Positions 31,703-40,540 of a stretch of DNA of 47,025 bases are shown here, in pieces. How positions within the stretch are numbered: the first letter of the stretch is position 1; every line of letters begins with the position of its first letter. Both the position numbers and the translations under genes were made by a program. The DNA comes from CBDVBZ01 sp965372355 (lineage in GTDB: Bacteria > Krumholzibacteriota > Krumholzibacteriia > WVZY01): contig CBDVBZ010000008.1 of assembly GCA_965372355.1 (NCBI GenBank), forward strand, positions 1 through 47,025, written 5' to 3'. The notes beneath the pieces are model-generated. The model saw only the letters and a program-made list of their open reading frames with translations, was not told where the DNA came from and did not search any database.

Positions 31703-32830
31703 ATGACGAACGGCAAATCAAGCCAATATGCGCTGTTTGGTTACTACGTCGCTTGCAGTCTTGTTCTGCTGGCGTTCTCCGTCCTCAGACCTTATCACAA
31801 CTGGGACATGATTGCCTATGCGGCCTGTGCGAGAAGCTTCCAGGTGCACGACCGCGAGGTGCTCCACGCGACGACGTACGCCGAACTCGAACGATCCGTC
31901 CCGGCCGACACCTACCGGGTCCTCACGAGCGGGCCCTACAGACAGACGGTGAGTGAGGATGCCGAGGCGTTTGCCCAACAGCTGCCGTTCTACCAGATCC
32001 GTATCCTGTATAACGCGTTGGTCTTTCTGCTGGCCACGACGGGAGTCAGCGTCTTCCTGGCGACACACCTCGTATCCGCGCTGGCAGCAATCGCGGGTCT
32101 GTGGGTTGTATTGCTCGTTTTTCGTCCGTATGTAAACACGTACCTGTTGTTTCTCGTGCCACCGTTTGCTGTGGTGTTCGGATTGCTCGACGTGGCGAAG
32201 TATGGAACCCCGGACGGGCTCGCCTTTCTGGTGGTGTGTTTGATGGCCTGTTTCCTGGTCAGACAGAACCGGGGTGTGCTGATCGTGTTGCCGCTCTCCG
32301 TTCTGGTGAGGACGGATTTGATAGTGCTCGCGATCCTCGTGGCTTTTTATCTTGTTTTTGTGATCAGACAATGGCGGTTTGCGGCAATCGTGAGCCTGGC
32401 AACAGCGGTTGCGGGCTATGCTCTCGTCAACGCGGCTTACGGGCACTATGGCTTGTCGGTCACGTACTACATGACCTTTGTCGAGGCCGTCGCTTATCCT
32501 GCCGATGCCGGTATCGGCATCGGGCTCCGGGATTACCTGGCCATCCTGGCGGGCAACGCTCGGGGAATTCTGACCAACGCCGCGTTTCTTGTTTTTATAA
32601 TGGTCAGTGTGCTCATCGCCGCGAAAACCATCGGCCGGATGGCGGACCTGGAAGGCAAAACGATGAAAAGTCTGTTGTTCGTGTTTGTCTTGTCGTTTGT
32701 CTACGTTATCGTCCACATCGTCGTATTCCCCGAGATCGAGGAAAGGTTCTTTGTCGGGCAGTACGTTTTGAGCCTCGTGGTTCTGTTCTCCTTGCTGAGT
32801 CGAAACGGCGCCACCCGCTGCGGCGAGTAG
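31703..32830 (+). CDS. Polytopic membrane protein, possibly GT-C-like
   Basis: 375 residues, about nine or ten hydrophobic helices (first at about 11-29). The loop after the first helix reads YHNWDMIAYAACARSFQ, with an acidic residue placed as in the first extracytoplasmic loop of GT-C glycosyltransferases, and the remaining helices are spaced as in such proteins. No firm family match. If it is a GT-C enzyme it would use a lipid-linked sugar, which would fit the polysaccharide genes 4 kb downstream, but this is weak inference. No strong ribosome binding site before the ATG. Confidence 0.65.
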   Translation: MTNGKSSQYALFGYYVACSLVLLAFSVLRPYHNWDMIAYAACARSFQVHDREVLHATTYAELERSVPADTYRVLTSGPYRQTVSEDAEAFAQQLPFYQIRILYNALVFLLATTGVSVFLATHLVSALAAIAGLWVVLLVFRPYVNTYLLFLVPPFAVVFGLLDVAKYGTPDGLAFLVVCLMACFLVRQNRGVLIVLPLSVLVRTDLIVLAILVAFYLVFVIRQWRFAAIVSLATAVAGYALVNAAYGHYGLSVTYYMTFVEAVAYPADAGIGIGLRDYLAILAGNARGILTNAAFLVFIMVSVLIAAKTIGRMADLEGKTMKSLLFVFVLSFVYVIVHIVVFPEIEERFFVGQYVLSLVVLFSLLSRNGATRCGE

Positions 32831-32914
32831 AATGTTGCCGTAGACCCCTGCCGGCGACTCTGATATCCTAGGGCACCAATCTGCAGTTTGCGGCTTTGCA
32901 ATGGGAGCTTATCA

Positions 32915-33427
32915 ATGACCGAGGACAAAGGACCCGATCGGTACGAACGCCCATCGTGGGATGATTACTTTATGGAGGTAGCACACGCGATCTCCAAACG
33001 CGCTACCTGTGATAGGGGCCGGAGTGGTTGCGTGATCGCTCGTGACCGGCGTCTGATTGTCACCGGGTATGTCGGTTCGCCGATCGGTTTTGAGCACTGC
33101 GACGAGGCCGGACACGACCTGAAGAGGGTAACCGATGAGGATGGTGTGACCACCGAGCATTGTATGCGAACGGTGCACGCGGAGCAGAACGCGATCTGCC
33201 AGGCGGCCAAGCTGGGCGTGTCGATAGACGGCGCGACAATATACACCCGGATGACGCCTTGTCGCACGTGCGCGATGCTGATCATCAACTGCGGGATCAA
33301 GCGCGTGGTCTGCGAGCGCAAGTATCAAAAGGCAGGGGAATCCGAGCGGATGTTTGCCAAGGCGGGTGTCGAGGTAGCGTACAAATACGATGAGGTGCAG
33401 GAATACCCACGGCGGCAGGTTCGCTGA
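32915..33427 (+). CDS. dCMP deaminase-family cytidine deaminase
   Basis: 170 residues. Zinc-dependent deaminase: HAEQNAI (88-94) with zinc His and the proton-shuttling Glu, and PCRTCAM (115-121) with two Cys ligands. The N-terminal RPSWDDYFMEVAHAISKRATCDRGRSGCVIARDRRLIVTGY is typical of ComEB/dCMP deaminases, as is the Cys-His insert (FEHCDEAGHDL, EHC) that binds a second zinc. It converts dCMP to dUMP for dTTP supply. I chose the ATG at 32915 with GGGAG seven bases upstream. Confidence 0.93.
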   Translation: MTEDKGPDRYERPSWDDYFMEVAHAISKRATCDRGRSGCVIARDRRLIVTGYVGSPIGFEHCDEAGHDLKRVTDEDGVTTEHCMRTVHAEQNAICQAAKLGVSIDGATIYTRMTPCRTCAMLIINCGIKRVVCERKYQKAGESERMFAKAGVEVAYKYDEVQEYPRRQVR

Positions 33428-33483
33428 TTCGAGCTGACCGGGGGGAATCACCGGTGTCCCGGTCTGCGTCCGCGCGATGACGG

Positions 33484-33561
33484 CTACTGGCAGACGAGGA
33501 TCGCGAGAATGCTCAGGATCAGAAGCGTCAGTAGTTGTTGTGAAAGTCTGATATCCGGCAT
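33484..33561 (-). CDS. Possible 25-residue membrane peptide
   Basis: A short frame directly after the vWA gene: ATG at 33561, TAG at 33484-33486. It has a polar start (MPDIRLSQQ) and then one hydrophobic helix rich in Leu/Ile ending VCQ. No ribosome binding site is seen and it may be chance, but the composition is that of a small single-span membrane peptide. Confidence 0.25.
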   Translation of the reverse strand: MPDIRLSQQLLTLLILSILAILVCQ

Positions 33562-33572
33562 AATCAAACCGG

Positions 33573-34733
33573 CTAATGGATTGGCCGGAGGACGATGTCC
33601 CGCGCAACCTGCTCGAAAACACCCTCGAGCTGTGTCGCGTCCGGAGCAAAGTAGAAACCACCCCGAGGCTGGTTCGGGTTGTAACCGGGGTTTGCCAGAC
33701 TGGTCCCGCTCCGAGGGTCCACGCCCGACGGAACGTTCGCCATCTCGACCAGCAATTGAACATCCGGCTGTTTCCACGGCTGCGAGTGGTTCGGGCTGCC
33801 CAGTGCTATTGCGTAAACTGCGATGCCTTCTTCGCGCGCGCGCGAGGCGGCCTGGAGAAGTCTCTCGTTGACGAGCCGCTGCAGATTATCCGAAGTCATC
33901 GGCGAGCCGTCGGGGAACGTGTTCGATATATACCTCATTCCGTCCATCCTTCTGTTGAGCCGGTTGGGCTCGTAAAGCTGGTTGTTGACCCCTCCGGACG
34001 GGTCCTGATCGCCCCCAATAACACCGTCGACGTCCGTGCTCCCGATCGGGAAGATGCCTCGGAGCGCCGTGGGGCGCCCATCGGTGAAGAAGACGATGGC
34101 CTGGGACGCCCTCGGATCCGTGTCTCTTCGCAGCTGCTGGTGTCCGGAGAAAAACGCGTCGGCGAGATTCGTTCTGGAGACGGCCTGCATGGACCTGATC
34201 TGGGATGCGATCGACGACCGAAAGTTGTAACCCAACTGGAAACGTACCTCGGTACCGGTTGAAAACAACGTGAGCGCCATCTGATCCATCTCATCATCGA
34301 AGAACCGCACAAAACTGTCAGCGGCCTCGCGGAGATAGGAGATTGCATCGGTGCCTGCGTAGTTGGGGTGCATCGAATACGAGTTGTCGAGCACCATCGC
34401 GACGGACAACGGCCGGCGCTCCACCTCGGCGAACGCGGGTACGGTCACGGCATCGAGTCCGGTTTTTGTGAGAATGATGAGGCCGTCCGGGCCGTTGAGA
34501 CCGAGTGCGCCATCGGCCGTGATGATTGCATCAAACGTCTGTTGAAACGCCGCACCCCGTGACAGAACGTTGGCGGCCTCTCCACTCAGGTGCACGAGGT
34601 TGAGTGGGTTGCCTCGGAGAGTGGATATGTCGACCAAACCAAGGATCACCAGCATAAGAAACGGTAGCACGATCGCGAACTCCACGAGAGTGCTGCCTTT
34701 TCTGTTTTTAAGATGTTTTCGAATGAGATACAC
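33573..34733 (-). CDS. TadE/TadG-like protein with von Willebrand factor A domain
   Basis: 386 residues. Residues 1-40 are a TadE-like N-terminus: basic start, RKGSTLVEFAIVLPFLMLVILGLVDIST with the conserved Glu18 and a membrane helix. A von Willebrand A domain follows from about 108: LSVAMVLDNSYSM carries the metal-ion-dependent adhesion site Asp116-x-Ser118-x-Ser120, with a Thr-containing TNLADAFFSG and IVFFTDGRP later. TadG-like proteins of this kind belong to Flp/Tad pilus assembly, but no other tad gene is in the window. The start is uncertain: I chose the GTG at 34733 behind GGGAG, since the frame extends upstream to 34994 without family similarity. Confidence 0.8.
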   Translation of the reverse strand: MYLIRKHLKNRKGSTLVEFAIVLPFLMLVILGLVDISTLRGNPLNLVHLSGEAANVLSRGAAFQQTFDAIITADGALGLNGPDGLIILTKTGLDAVTVPAFAEVERRPLSVAMVLDNSYSMHPNYAGTDAISYLREAADSFVRFFDDEMDQMALTLFSTGTEVRFQLGYNFRSSIASQIRSMQAVSRTNLADAFFSGHQQLRRDTDPRASQAIVFFTDGRPTALRGIFPIGSTDVDGVIGGDQDPSGGVNNQLYEPNRLNRRMDGMRYISNTFPDGSPMTSDNLQRLVNERLLQAASRAREEGIAVYAIALGSPNHSQPWKQPDVQLLVEMANVPSGVDPRSGTSLANPGYNPNQPRGGFYFAPDATQLEGVFEQVARDIVLRPIH

Positions 34734-35328
34734 GACGCCGCGCTCCCATGTACCGAAGAGTTCGTTTTGCGCGAGCAGCGCAACGGAGAAACGACACACT
34801 TTGAGTGATCTACGGTCGACTTCAATTGCAAGTATCGTGTCATCATGGTCACGGCATACGCTCGTTGGCACGGATGCGCGCACACCTTGTCTCACCTGGA
34901 GACCCCGACTCATAGAGCGATCCCGACGCCTCACGCGTCCACCGTCGACGCGTAGCCCACGCAAGCGGCAACCGGTGTCGTCGTGGTTGCTCATGACATC
35001 TCGTGGTCGCCGGTTGTGTTATGAACGTCCGGCCATCGATCGCTGGTTGGCAGATGGAATCGGTGCGTTGGGTGCGTCGATGATCGGCGAACGGATGCTC
35101 GATCTCGAAATTCTCGGTTTACGAACCGAAGCAGCGGTGTGAATTTCCTCGGGAAATATTTCCAGCGCCGCGGGGGGGGGAACAGATGGGACACGGACGT
35201 CGGGAGGATTGGCACAGCTACCGACCGCTCGAGCGTGAAATTTCCCAGCGGTGCGGCGGGTGGTAACCCCATCGCTACGGACTATTCCCGTGCGTCTCGC
35301 AGAAGGGTCTGGTATCGTGGTGCTCAGC
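34734..35328. other. Intergenic region between vWA gene and asnB
   Basis: About 595 bases with no gene I trust. A 49-codon frame at 34993-35142 (plus) has no clear ribosome binding site or family. Other contents: a 6-base hairpin TCGGTT-TACG-AACCGA (35114-35129), the 12-base palindrome GGAAATATTTCC (35152-35163) and a run of nine G (35172-35180), which may be slippage-prone. These lie 150-215 bases before asnB and could be regulatory. Confidence 0.4.
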
Positions 35329-37179
35329 ATGTGTGGCATTGCCGGCATTATTGGATTGGACACGGAAACGCATCCGGATCCCGAGACCCTCGACCGCATG
35401 GTCCAGGCCTTGACGCACCGCGGCCCTGATGACAGCGGCGTCGCCATCCATGGGCGTGTAGGCCTCGGGATGCGTCGGTTGTCGATCATCGATGTCGAGG
35501 GGGGGCGCCAGCCGATTGCCAACGAGGACGGCAGCGTGATCGTGGTGGCGAACGGCGAGTTGTACTCGTACCCGGAAGTGCGTGAGGAATTGATCGCCCG
35601 CGGCCATTGTTTTACCACGCACGTTGATGTCGAGGTTATCGTCCATGGTTACGAAGAGTGGGGTCTCGAAGGGTTGTTGGCGAAGCTCAACGGGATGTTC
35701 GCCTTTGCGTTGCACGATGGGCGCCGTGATGTCACGTACCTCGCACGGGATCGGCTGGGGATCAAACCGCTTGTCTACACCGTTCGGGATGGGCAGCTAC
35801 TGTTTGCTTCCGGGCTGTCCGGCCTGCTGGCGTCGGGGCGGCTCGGTGCGGAACCGGATCCCGTCGGCATTCGCCTCTTTCTTCACAGTCAGTTCACACC
35901 CGCTCATCACACGGTGCTGCGTCACGTCAGAAAGCTCCCGCCCGCCTCGTATATCGAGATCGGCCCAGGCCGGGTCGGGCGTCCGGTGCGCTACTGGCGT
36001 ATTCCCGATGAGATCGATACGCAGCGCACGGTTGACGAGTGGATCGACGAGATGAGGCAACTGATTGACGATGCGGTGCGTGTGCACCTACTCAGCGATG
36101 TCGAGGTTGGCGCCTTTCTGTCGGGCGGCGTCGATTCCTCGATTGTGGTTGGTTTGATGGCACGACACGCGGGGAGAGCGCCAAAGGCGTTCTCGGTCGG
36201 TGTGGAAGGTGACGATGAGACACCGTACGCACGTGCGGCGGCGAAACGCTTTGGTGTCGATTTTCATCACATGGTATTTGCGCCCCGCCAGGTCATTGAT
36301 GTGGTCAACGATGTTGCCGGCATGATGGAGGAGCCCATTGCCGACCCTGCCGTGTTGCCGACGCTGCTTCTAGCGAGCGAGGCGCGGAAGCACGTCAAGG
36401 TCGTGCTCACCGGCGAGGGCGGCGACGAGCTCTTTGCGGGGTACGGCTACTACGAGCGATTCCTGTCGCCATGGAAGCACGCGCAAAGCGTCGTGCGTCG
36501 CGCACTGACGCGGTCGGTCGGGGCGCGTGATAGAGGGTACCGCCACAGATCGTTTTGGAGCGGGTATCCGTATGTGATGAAGCCGGCGACGGTAGAAGAT
36601 TTCTTGCGGGACCTGCCGGGAGGAAACTCCGGCGGGACCGCCGGGATCGTGGAGACGACCGAGCGCTCGTTTGCGACACCGGGCCTTGACCGGCTCAGCC
36701 GTGCGCTGCGCGTGGATGCCCAGACCTGGCTGCCCGAAGATCTGCTGATGAAGGTGGATCGCGCGACAATGGCATTCAGCCTGGAGGCGAGAGTACCGCT
36801 GCTTGACTACCGCGTGGTGGAGCTGGCCGCACGGATCCCGGCCGGTTTGAAGATGCGTGGGCGCGTGGGCAAGTGGATCTTTCGCTCTGCGTTCCGCGAG
36901 CTCATCGGTCCCGAACTGGCCGACCGGGGCAAGATGGGTTTTGGCGTGCCGATGGGCCGATGGTTTCGGGGCGAATTGAGACCGCTTCTCGACGAGTATC
37001 TGAGCCGCAGGGCGCTCGCGTACACGCCGTGGCTCGACGCCGACGCCATCGATGCTCTGGTGAATAACCATCTGTCGGGAAACGGTGAATACGCGCGTCC
37101 CATATGGACGTTGTGCATGTTGGCGAAATGGTTCCGTGAGGCCGGCACCAGTGACGTTTCCGCTTCTTGTACGACGTGA
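35329..37179 (+). CDS. asnB: Glutamine-dependent asparagine synthetase-type amidotransferase
   Basis: 616 residues. The ATG at 35329 gives MCGIAGIIG, so Cys2 is exposed as the N-terminal nucleophile of the class II glutamine amidotransferase domain (about 2-190, with LTHRGPDDSG and MRRLSIID). The synthetase domain follows with the ATP pyrophosphatase motif FLSGGVDSS near 263-270, LTGEGGDELFAGYGYY and MKVDRATMAFSLEARVPLLDYRVVE. It sits directly before dTDP-rhamnose and glycosyltransferase genes, as exopolysaccharide-linked AsnB paralogues do, and the genome also has AsnA, so it may amidate a surface sugar or other acid instead of making free asparagine. That role is inference. Confidence 0.93.
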   Translation: MCGIAGIIGLDTETHPDPETLDRMVQALTHRGPDDSGVAIHGRVGLGMRRLSIIDVEGGRQPIANEDGSVIVVANGELYSYPEVREELIARGHCFTTHVDVEVIVHGYEEWGLEGLLAKLNGMFAFALHDGRRDVTYLARDRLGIKPLVYTVRDGQLLFASGLSGLLASGRLGAEPDPVGIRLFLHSQFTPAHHTVLRHVRKLPPASYIEIGPGRVGRPVRYWRIPDEIDTQRTVDEWIDEMRQLIDDAVRVHLLSDVEVGAFLSGGVDSSIVVGLMARHAGRAPKAFSVGVEGDDETPYARAAAKRFGVDFHHMVFAPRQVIDVVNDVAGMMEEPIADPAVLPTLLLASEARKHVKVVLTGEGGDELFAGYGYYERFLSPWKHAQSVVRRALTRSVGARDRGYRHRSFWSGYPYVMKPATVEDFLRDLPGGNSGGTAGIVETTERSFATPGLDRLSRALRVDAQTWLPEDLLMKVDRATMAFSLEARVPLLDYRVVELAARIPAGLKMRGRVGKWIFRSAFRELIGPELADRGKMGFGVPMGRWFRGELRPLLDEYLSRRALAYTPWLDADAIDALVNNHLSGNGEYARPIWTLCMLAKWFREAGTSDVSASCTT

Positions 37180-37181
37180 CT

Positions 37182-37201
37182 ACCGGTATAATAAAACCGG
37201 T
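37182..37201 (+). promoter_or_regulatory. TATAAT flanked by ACCGGT repeats upstream of rmlC
   Basis: ACCGGT (37182-37187) and ACCGGT (37196-37201), each self-complementary, flank a perfect TATAAT -10 box (37187-37192) just after the asnB stop. The -35 (TTCTTG, 17 bases upstream) is weak. Possible regulated promoter for the rhamnose genes. Confidence 0.45.
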
Positions 37202-37260
37202 CTGGGTCCTCGCCCCGACCTTTTGACAGAACTTACTTTCAGTGGCCGCGGAGGCAAAGC

Positions 37261-37836
37261 ATGGAAATGCACGTGAAATCGAAGCATCTCTCGGGAGGTG
37301 TTATCGTCCTGGAGCCCGAGGTGTTCGAGGACCAGAGAGGCTTCTTTTTGGAGGCCTTTCGGGCGGACCAGTTCGAGAAACTCGGTTTGCCCACCGATTT
37401 TGTTCAGGATAACCACTCGGGTTCGGTAAAAGGGGTAACAAGGGGGCTGCATTTTCAGTACGATGGCCCCATGGCGAAACTAATGCGGGTGACTCGGGGG
37501 ACGTGTTTCCTTGTGGCCGTCGATATCCGCAAGGGTTCGCCGACGTTGGGACAGTGGTTTGGTGTCGAGGCGTCCGCAGAGAATAGGATACAGGTGTTTG
37601 CCCCTGCTGGGTTTGCCAGAGGTTTTTGCGCCCTGTCCGATTCTGCGGAAGTCCAGTACAAATGCACCGCCATCTACAATTCCGACGGTGAATCGGGGGT
37701 TCTGTGGAATGACCCCGAGATTGGCGTCGAGTGGCCGGTCGGCGATCCCATCGTGTCGGACCGGGACAAGAATGCTCAGACATTGGCCGAGTGGCTCGAA
37801 ACTCCGGAATCGGATCACTTTCGGTATGGAGGCTAG
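37261..37836 (+). CDS. rfbC: dTDP-4-dehydrorhamnose 3,5-epimerase
   Basis: 191 residues, the usual RmlC length. It epimerises dTDP-4-keto-6-deoxyglucose at C3 and C5 in dTDP-L-rhamnose synthesis. Motifs: VFEDQRGFFLEAF (Arg), DNHSGSVKGVTRGLHFQ with the catalytic His, VDIRKGSPTLGQWF and FAPAGFARGFCALSDSAEVQYKCT. Cupin fold, dimer. GGAGG upstream of the ATG. First of four tightly packed polysaccharide genes; rmlA and rmlB are not in the window. Confidence 0.93.
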   Translation: MEMHVKSKHLSGGVIVLEPEVFEDQRGFFLEAFRADQFEKLGLPTDFVQDNHSGSVKGVTRGLHFQYDGPMAKLMRVTRGTCFLVAVDIRKGSPTLGQWFGVEASAENRIQVFAPAGFARGFCALSDSAEVQYKCTAIYNSDGESGVLWNDPEIGVEWPVGDPIVSDRDKNAQTLAEWLETPESDHFRYGG

Positions 37837-37842
37837 AATCGA

Positions 37843-38811
37843 ATGAAGATCCTCATAGCGGGCGGCGCGGGTTATATCGGTTCGGCGCTGGTTCCGAAGC
37901 TGATGGAAAGAGGGTACGAGGTCGATGTGATCGACCTGTTCTGGTTTGGCGACCATCTGCCCGACGGCACCGGTGTTATCGAGGGGGATGTCTTTGATCT
38001 TGGTGAGAAAGATCTCGAAGGGTACGAGCAAGTGATCTTTCTGGCCGGTCTTTCGAACGATCCGATGGCGGAGTATTCGCCTGCTCAAAACTTCATATCC
38101 AATGCCGCCGCCCCCGCGTATCTCGCTTATATCGCCAAAAACGCCGGTGTGCGGCGTTTCGTATTCGCTGGCAGCTGCTCGGTCTACGGGTATACGGTGA
38201 ACGAGCTCTACGACGAAACGTCACCGGCGAACTGCGGTTATCCGTATGGTATCTCGAAGCTGCAGGGCGAGAACTCGATCATGCAGCTTGTCGACGACAG
38301 CTTCTCGGCGATCAGCCTGCGCCAGGGTACGGTGTGTGGGTACAGCCCGCGGATGCGCCTCGATCTCGTCATCAACACAATGTTCAAGGCAGCGATGGTG
38401 AAGGGTGAAATCACGGTCAACAATCCCGCGATCTGGCGTCCGATCCTCAGCATTCAGGATGCGGTCGATGCGTACACACGCGCGATCGAAGTCGACTACG
38501 AGATTTCCGGCGTTTTCAATGTTGCGTCGGGGAACTACACGGTTGGAGAGCTCGCCGATGTTGTTATGGAAGTTATTGCGGAAAAGCTCGGAAAACAGAT
38601 CAAGGTGAAAATCAAACACATTAAGGACTTTCGAAACTACAAGGTCACGGTCGAAAAGGCCAGGAACATACTCAGCTTCAAGCCGAAACGAAGCGCCGAG
38701 CAGATTGTCATGAACCTCATCGGCAATAAGGACTCGTTCAGGGACTACAACAACCCGAACTACTACAACATCGAGGTGTTCAAGTCGCTCAAGAGCGGAG
38801 GCAAGAAGTGA
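37843..38811 (+). CDS. Extended SDR nucleotide-sugar epimerase/dehydratase
   Basis: 322 residues. N-terminal Rossmann motif GGAGYIGS, then Asp at the end of the second strand for NAD binding, SSVYGY-like segment (CSVYGYTVNE) and the catalytic YGISK. It is an extended SDR acting on a nucleotide sugar, UDP- or dTDP-linked. It lies between rmlC and rmlD, where rmlB might be expected, but the sequence lacks the long, distinctive RmlB features, so I leave the substrate open. Ribosome binding site GGAGG overlaps the rmlC stop; its stop overlaps the next start (GTGA). Confidence 0.85.
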   Translation: MKILIAGGAGYIGSALVPKLMERGYEVDVIDLFWFGDHLPDGTGVIEGDVFDLGEKDLEGYEQVIFLAGLSNDPMAEYSPAQNFISNAAAPAYLAYIAKNAGVRRFVFAGSCSVYGYTVNELYDETSPANCGYPYGISKLQGENSIMQLVDDSFSAISLRQGTVCGYSPRMRLDLVINTMFKAAMVKGEITVNNPAIWRPILSIQDAVDAYTRAIEVDYEISGVFNVASGNYTVGELADVVMEVIAEKLGKQIKVKIKHIKDFRNYKVTVEKARNILSFKPKRSAEQIVMNLIGNKDSFRDYNNPNYYNIEVFKSLKSGGKK

Positions 38812-39671
38812 AGGTCGGTATTATCGGGGCAAACGGACAGCTCGGGAGCAGTCTGGCCAGGGTGCTCGGTGGATGTGGCATCGATTATGTTGCTTTCACG
38901 AGACCGGAGGTCGACGTCACGGATCTGACAACCGTGACCACGGCGCTGGGCAAGCACCGACCGGATATCGTCGTCAACACGGCAGCCTATCACAAGGTGG
39001 ATCTGTGCGAGGACACTCCGGAGGAAACCTTTGTGGTGAATGCGGTAGGGGCGAGGAACGTGGTGACCGCCTGTCGCGAGATCTCAGCCGTCCCGGTCTA
39101 TATCAGTTCCGATTACGTATTCGACGGCGCCAAGGGGAGCCCCTATGTCGAGACGGACAACCCCAATCCGCTCTCCGTGTATGGTGCGGGAAAACTCGCC
39201 GCCGAGTTCATGACGCGAATTGGTAACAAGAAGTTCTTCATCGTCCGCACCACCGGTTTGTATGCCGTGGGCGGAAGCTCGGGCAAGGGCGGCAACTTTA
39301 TCGAGACGATGCTCAAGCTGGCCGGGGACGGCAAGACGATCCGTGTCGTGCACGATCAGGTTCTGACCCCGACGTCCGCCGTCGATCTTGCAGAGCGGAT
39401 CTGTGATCTCATCCAGACAAAAGAGTACGGCCTGTATCACATAACGAACACCGGCGAAGTCAGCTGGCACGATTTCGCGGCGAAGATCTTCGAGCTGTCG
39501 AAGGTCAAGGCGGATCTGCACCCAACAACCACAGAGGAATTCGGCGCGAAGGCCGCGCGCCCACTCTATTCTGTTCTCGATAATCTGCACATGCGAGAGA
39601 TCGGGCTCGAGGAGATGCCTCCCTGGGATAAGGGGCTGGCGGATTATCTCGAGCAACGAAATCAGACGTGA
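38808..39671 (+). CDS. rfbD: dTDP-4-dehydrorhamnose reductase
   Basis: 287 residues, typical for RmlD. It reduces the 4-keto group to give dTDP-L-rhamnose. Motifs: IIGANGQLGSSLARVL, VDVTD, VNTAAYHKVDLCED with the RmlD-type NTAAY loop, ISSDYVFDG, YGAGKLAAE with the catalytic Tyr and Lys, and the C-terminal YHITNTGEVSWHDFAAKIFE and RPLYSVLDN. GTG start overlapping the previous stop, so co-translated. Confidence 0.93.
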   Translation: MKVGIIGANGQLGSSLARVLGGCGIDYVAFTRPEVDVTDLTTVTTALGKHRPDIVVNTAAYHKVDLCEDTPEETFVVNAVGARNVVTACREISAVPVYISSDYVFDGAKGSPYVETDNPNPLSVYGAGKLAAEFMTRIGNKKFFIVRTTGLYAVGGSSGKGGNFIETMLKLAGDGKTIRVVHDQVLTPTSAVDLAERICDLIQTKEYGLYHITNTGEVSWHDFAAKIFELSKVKADLHPTTTEEFGAKAARPLYSVLDNLHMREIGLEEMPPWDKGLADYLEQRNQT

Positions 39672-40522
39672 AAGACAATTTCCCAAAGGTATGCTGCGTC
39701 GTTCTCACCTGGAATGACCGGGAAAACCTCGCCGAATGCCTTGGGTCCATGTCCAGACTCACGTATCCAAATCTCAAAATCATTGTCTCGGACAACGGTT
39801 CCACCGACGGCACCATTGAGTTTGTCAAGGCGGACTACCCGGATGTCGTGCTGCTGGAGAACGGCAGGAATCTGTTCTGGGCGGGGGGCAACAACGTCGG
39901 GATTCAGCGTGCGATCGAGGACGGGGCCGACTACATCATGCTGCTCAACAACGACATCATCGTCGACCCGGAGATGGTCGGGACGCTTGTCGAGGTCGGA
40001 AAATCGGACACGCACATCGGGATGCTCGGTCCAAAGATATACTACTATGGGGACAATAAGCAGCTGTGGTACGCCGGTGGTCGTATCTCTCTGTGGCGGG
40101 GTATCGCCAGGCATATCGGGATTCGCGAGATCGATAGGGGACAGTACGACAAAGTCGTCTCTACCGACTACATCACCGGCTGCGCCCTGATGGTCAAGCG
40201 ACAGGTGGTGGAGAAGATCGGCCTCGTGGATCCGGTCTACATCGCTTATGGCGAGGATATGGACTGGTCGTACCGGGCACGGCTGGCCGGTTATCAGCTC
40301 AAGTACGTTCCGGCCTCGATGTTGTGGCACAAGATCGGTGCGTACTGGGGTGTCATCTCCAAGAGGAAAATTAGACAGAAGCTGCGAAGCCATCGAATCT
40401 TCTTCTGGCGGTACTCTCCTCGCCTTGCATGGTTTACAACCATTCCTCTCTTTTTTCTGCTGGACGTGATCCGGGTTGGATTCGGAATCCTGACCGGTCG
40501 ATTCCGTAGTGCGGAGCGATAG
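39668..40522 (+). CDS. Family 2 glycosyltransferase
   Basis: 284 residues, GT-A fold, rhamnosyltransferase-like. VVLTWNDRENLAECLGSM at the start, ISDNGSTDGT-like nucleotide loop (VSDNGSTDGTIEFV), FWAGGNNVGI, LLNNDIIVD as the metal DxD-like site, DYITGCALMVKRQVVEKIG and a YGEDMDWSYRARLAGY acceptor region. A hydrophobic C-terminal helix suggests membrane association. GTG start overlaps the rmlD stop (GTGA), so it is the last gene of the coupled set and probably adds rhamnose to a surface glycan. Confidence 0.93.
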   Translation: MKDNFPKVCCVVLTWNDRENLAECLGSMSRLTYPNLKIIVSDNGSTDGTIEFVKADYPDVVLLENGRNLFWAGGNNVGIQRAIEDGADYIMLLNNDIIVDPEMVGTLVEVGKSDTHIGMLGPKIYYYGDNKQLWYAGGRISLWRGIARHIGIREIDRGQYDKVVSTDYITGCALMVKRQVVEKIGLVDPVYIAYGEDMDWSYRARLAGYQLKYVPASMLWHKIGAYWGVISKRKIRQKLRSHRIFFWRYSPRLAWFTTIPLFFLLDVIRVGFGILTGRFRSAER

Positions 40523-40540
40523 CAAGCGGGTGTGATGCTC

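Noticed and set aside
34993..35142. 49-residue plus-strand frame
   Set aside because: No good ribosome binding site and no sign of a fold or family; left as part of the intergenic region.
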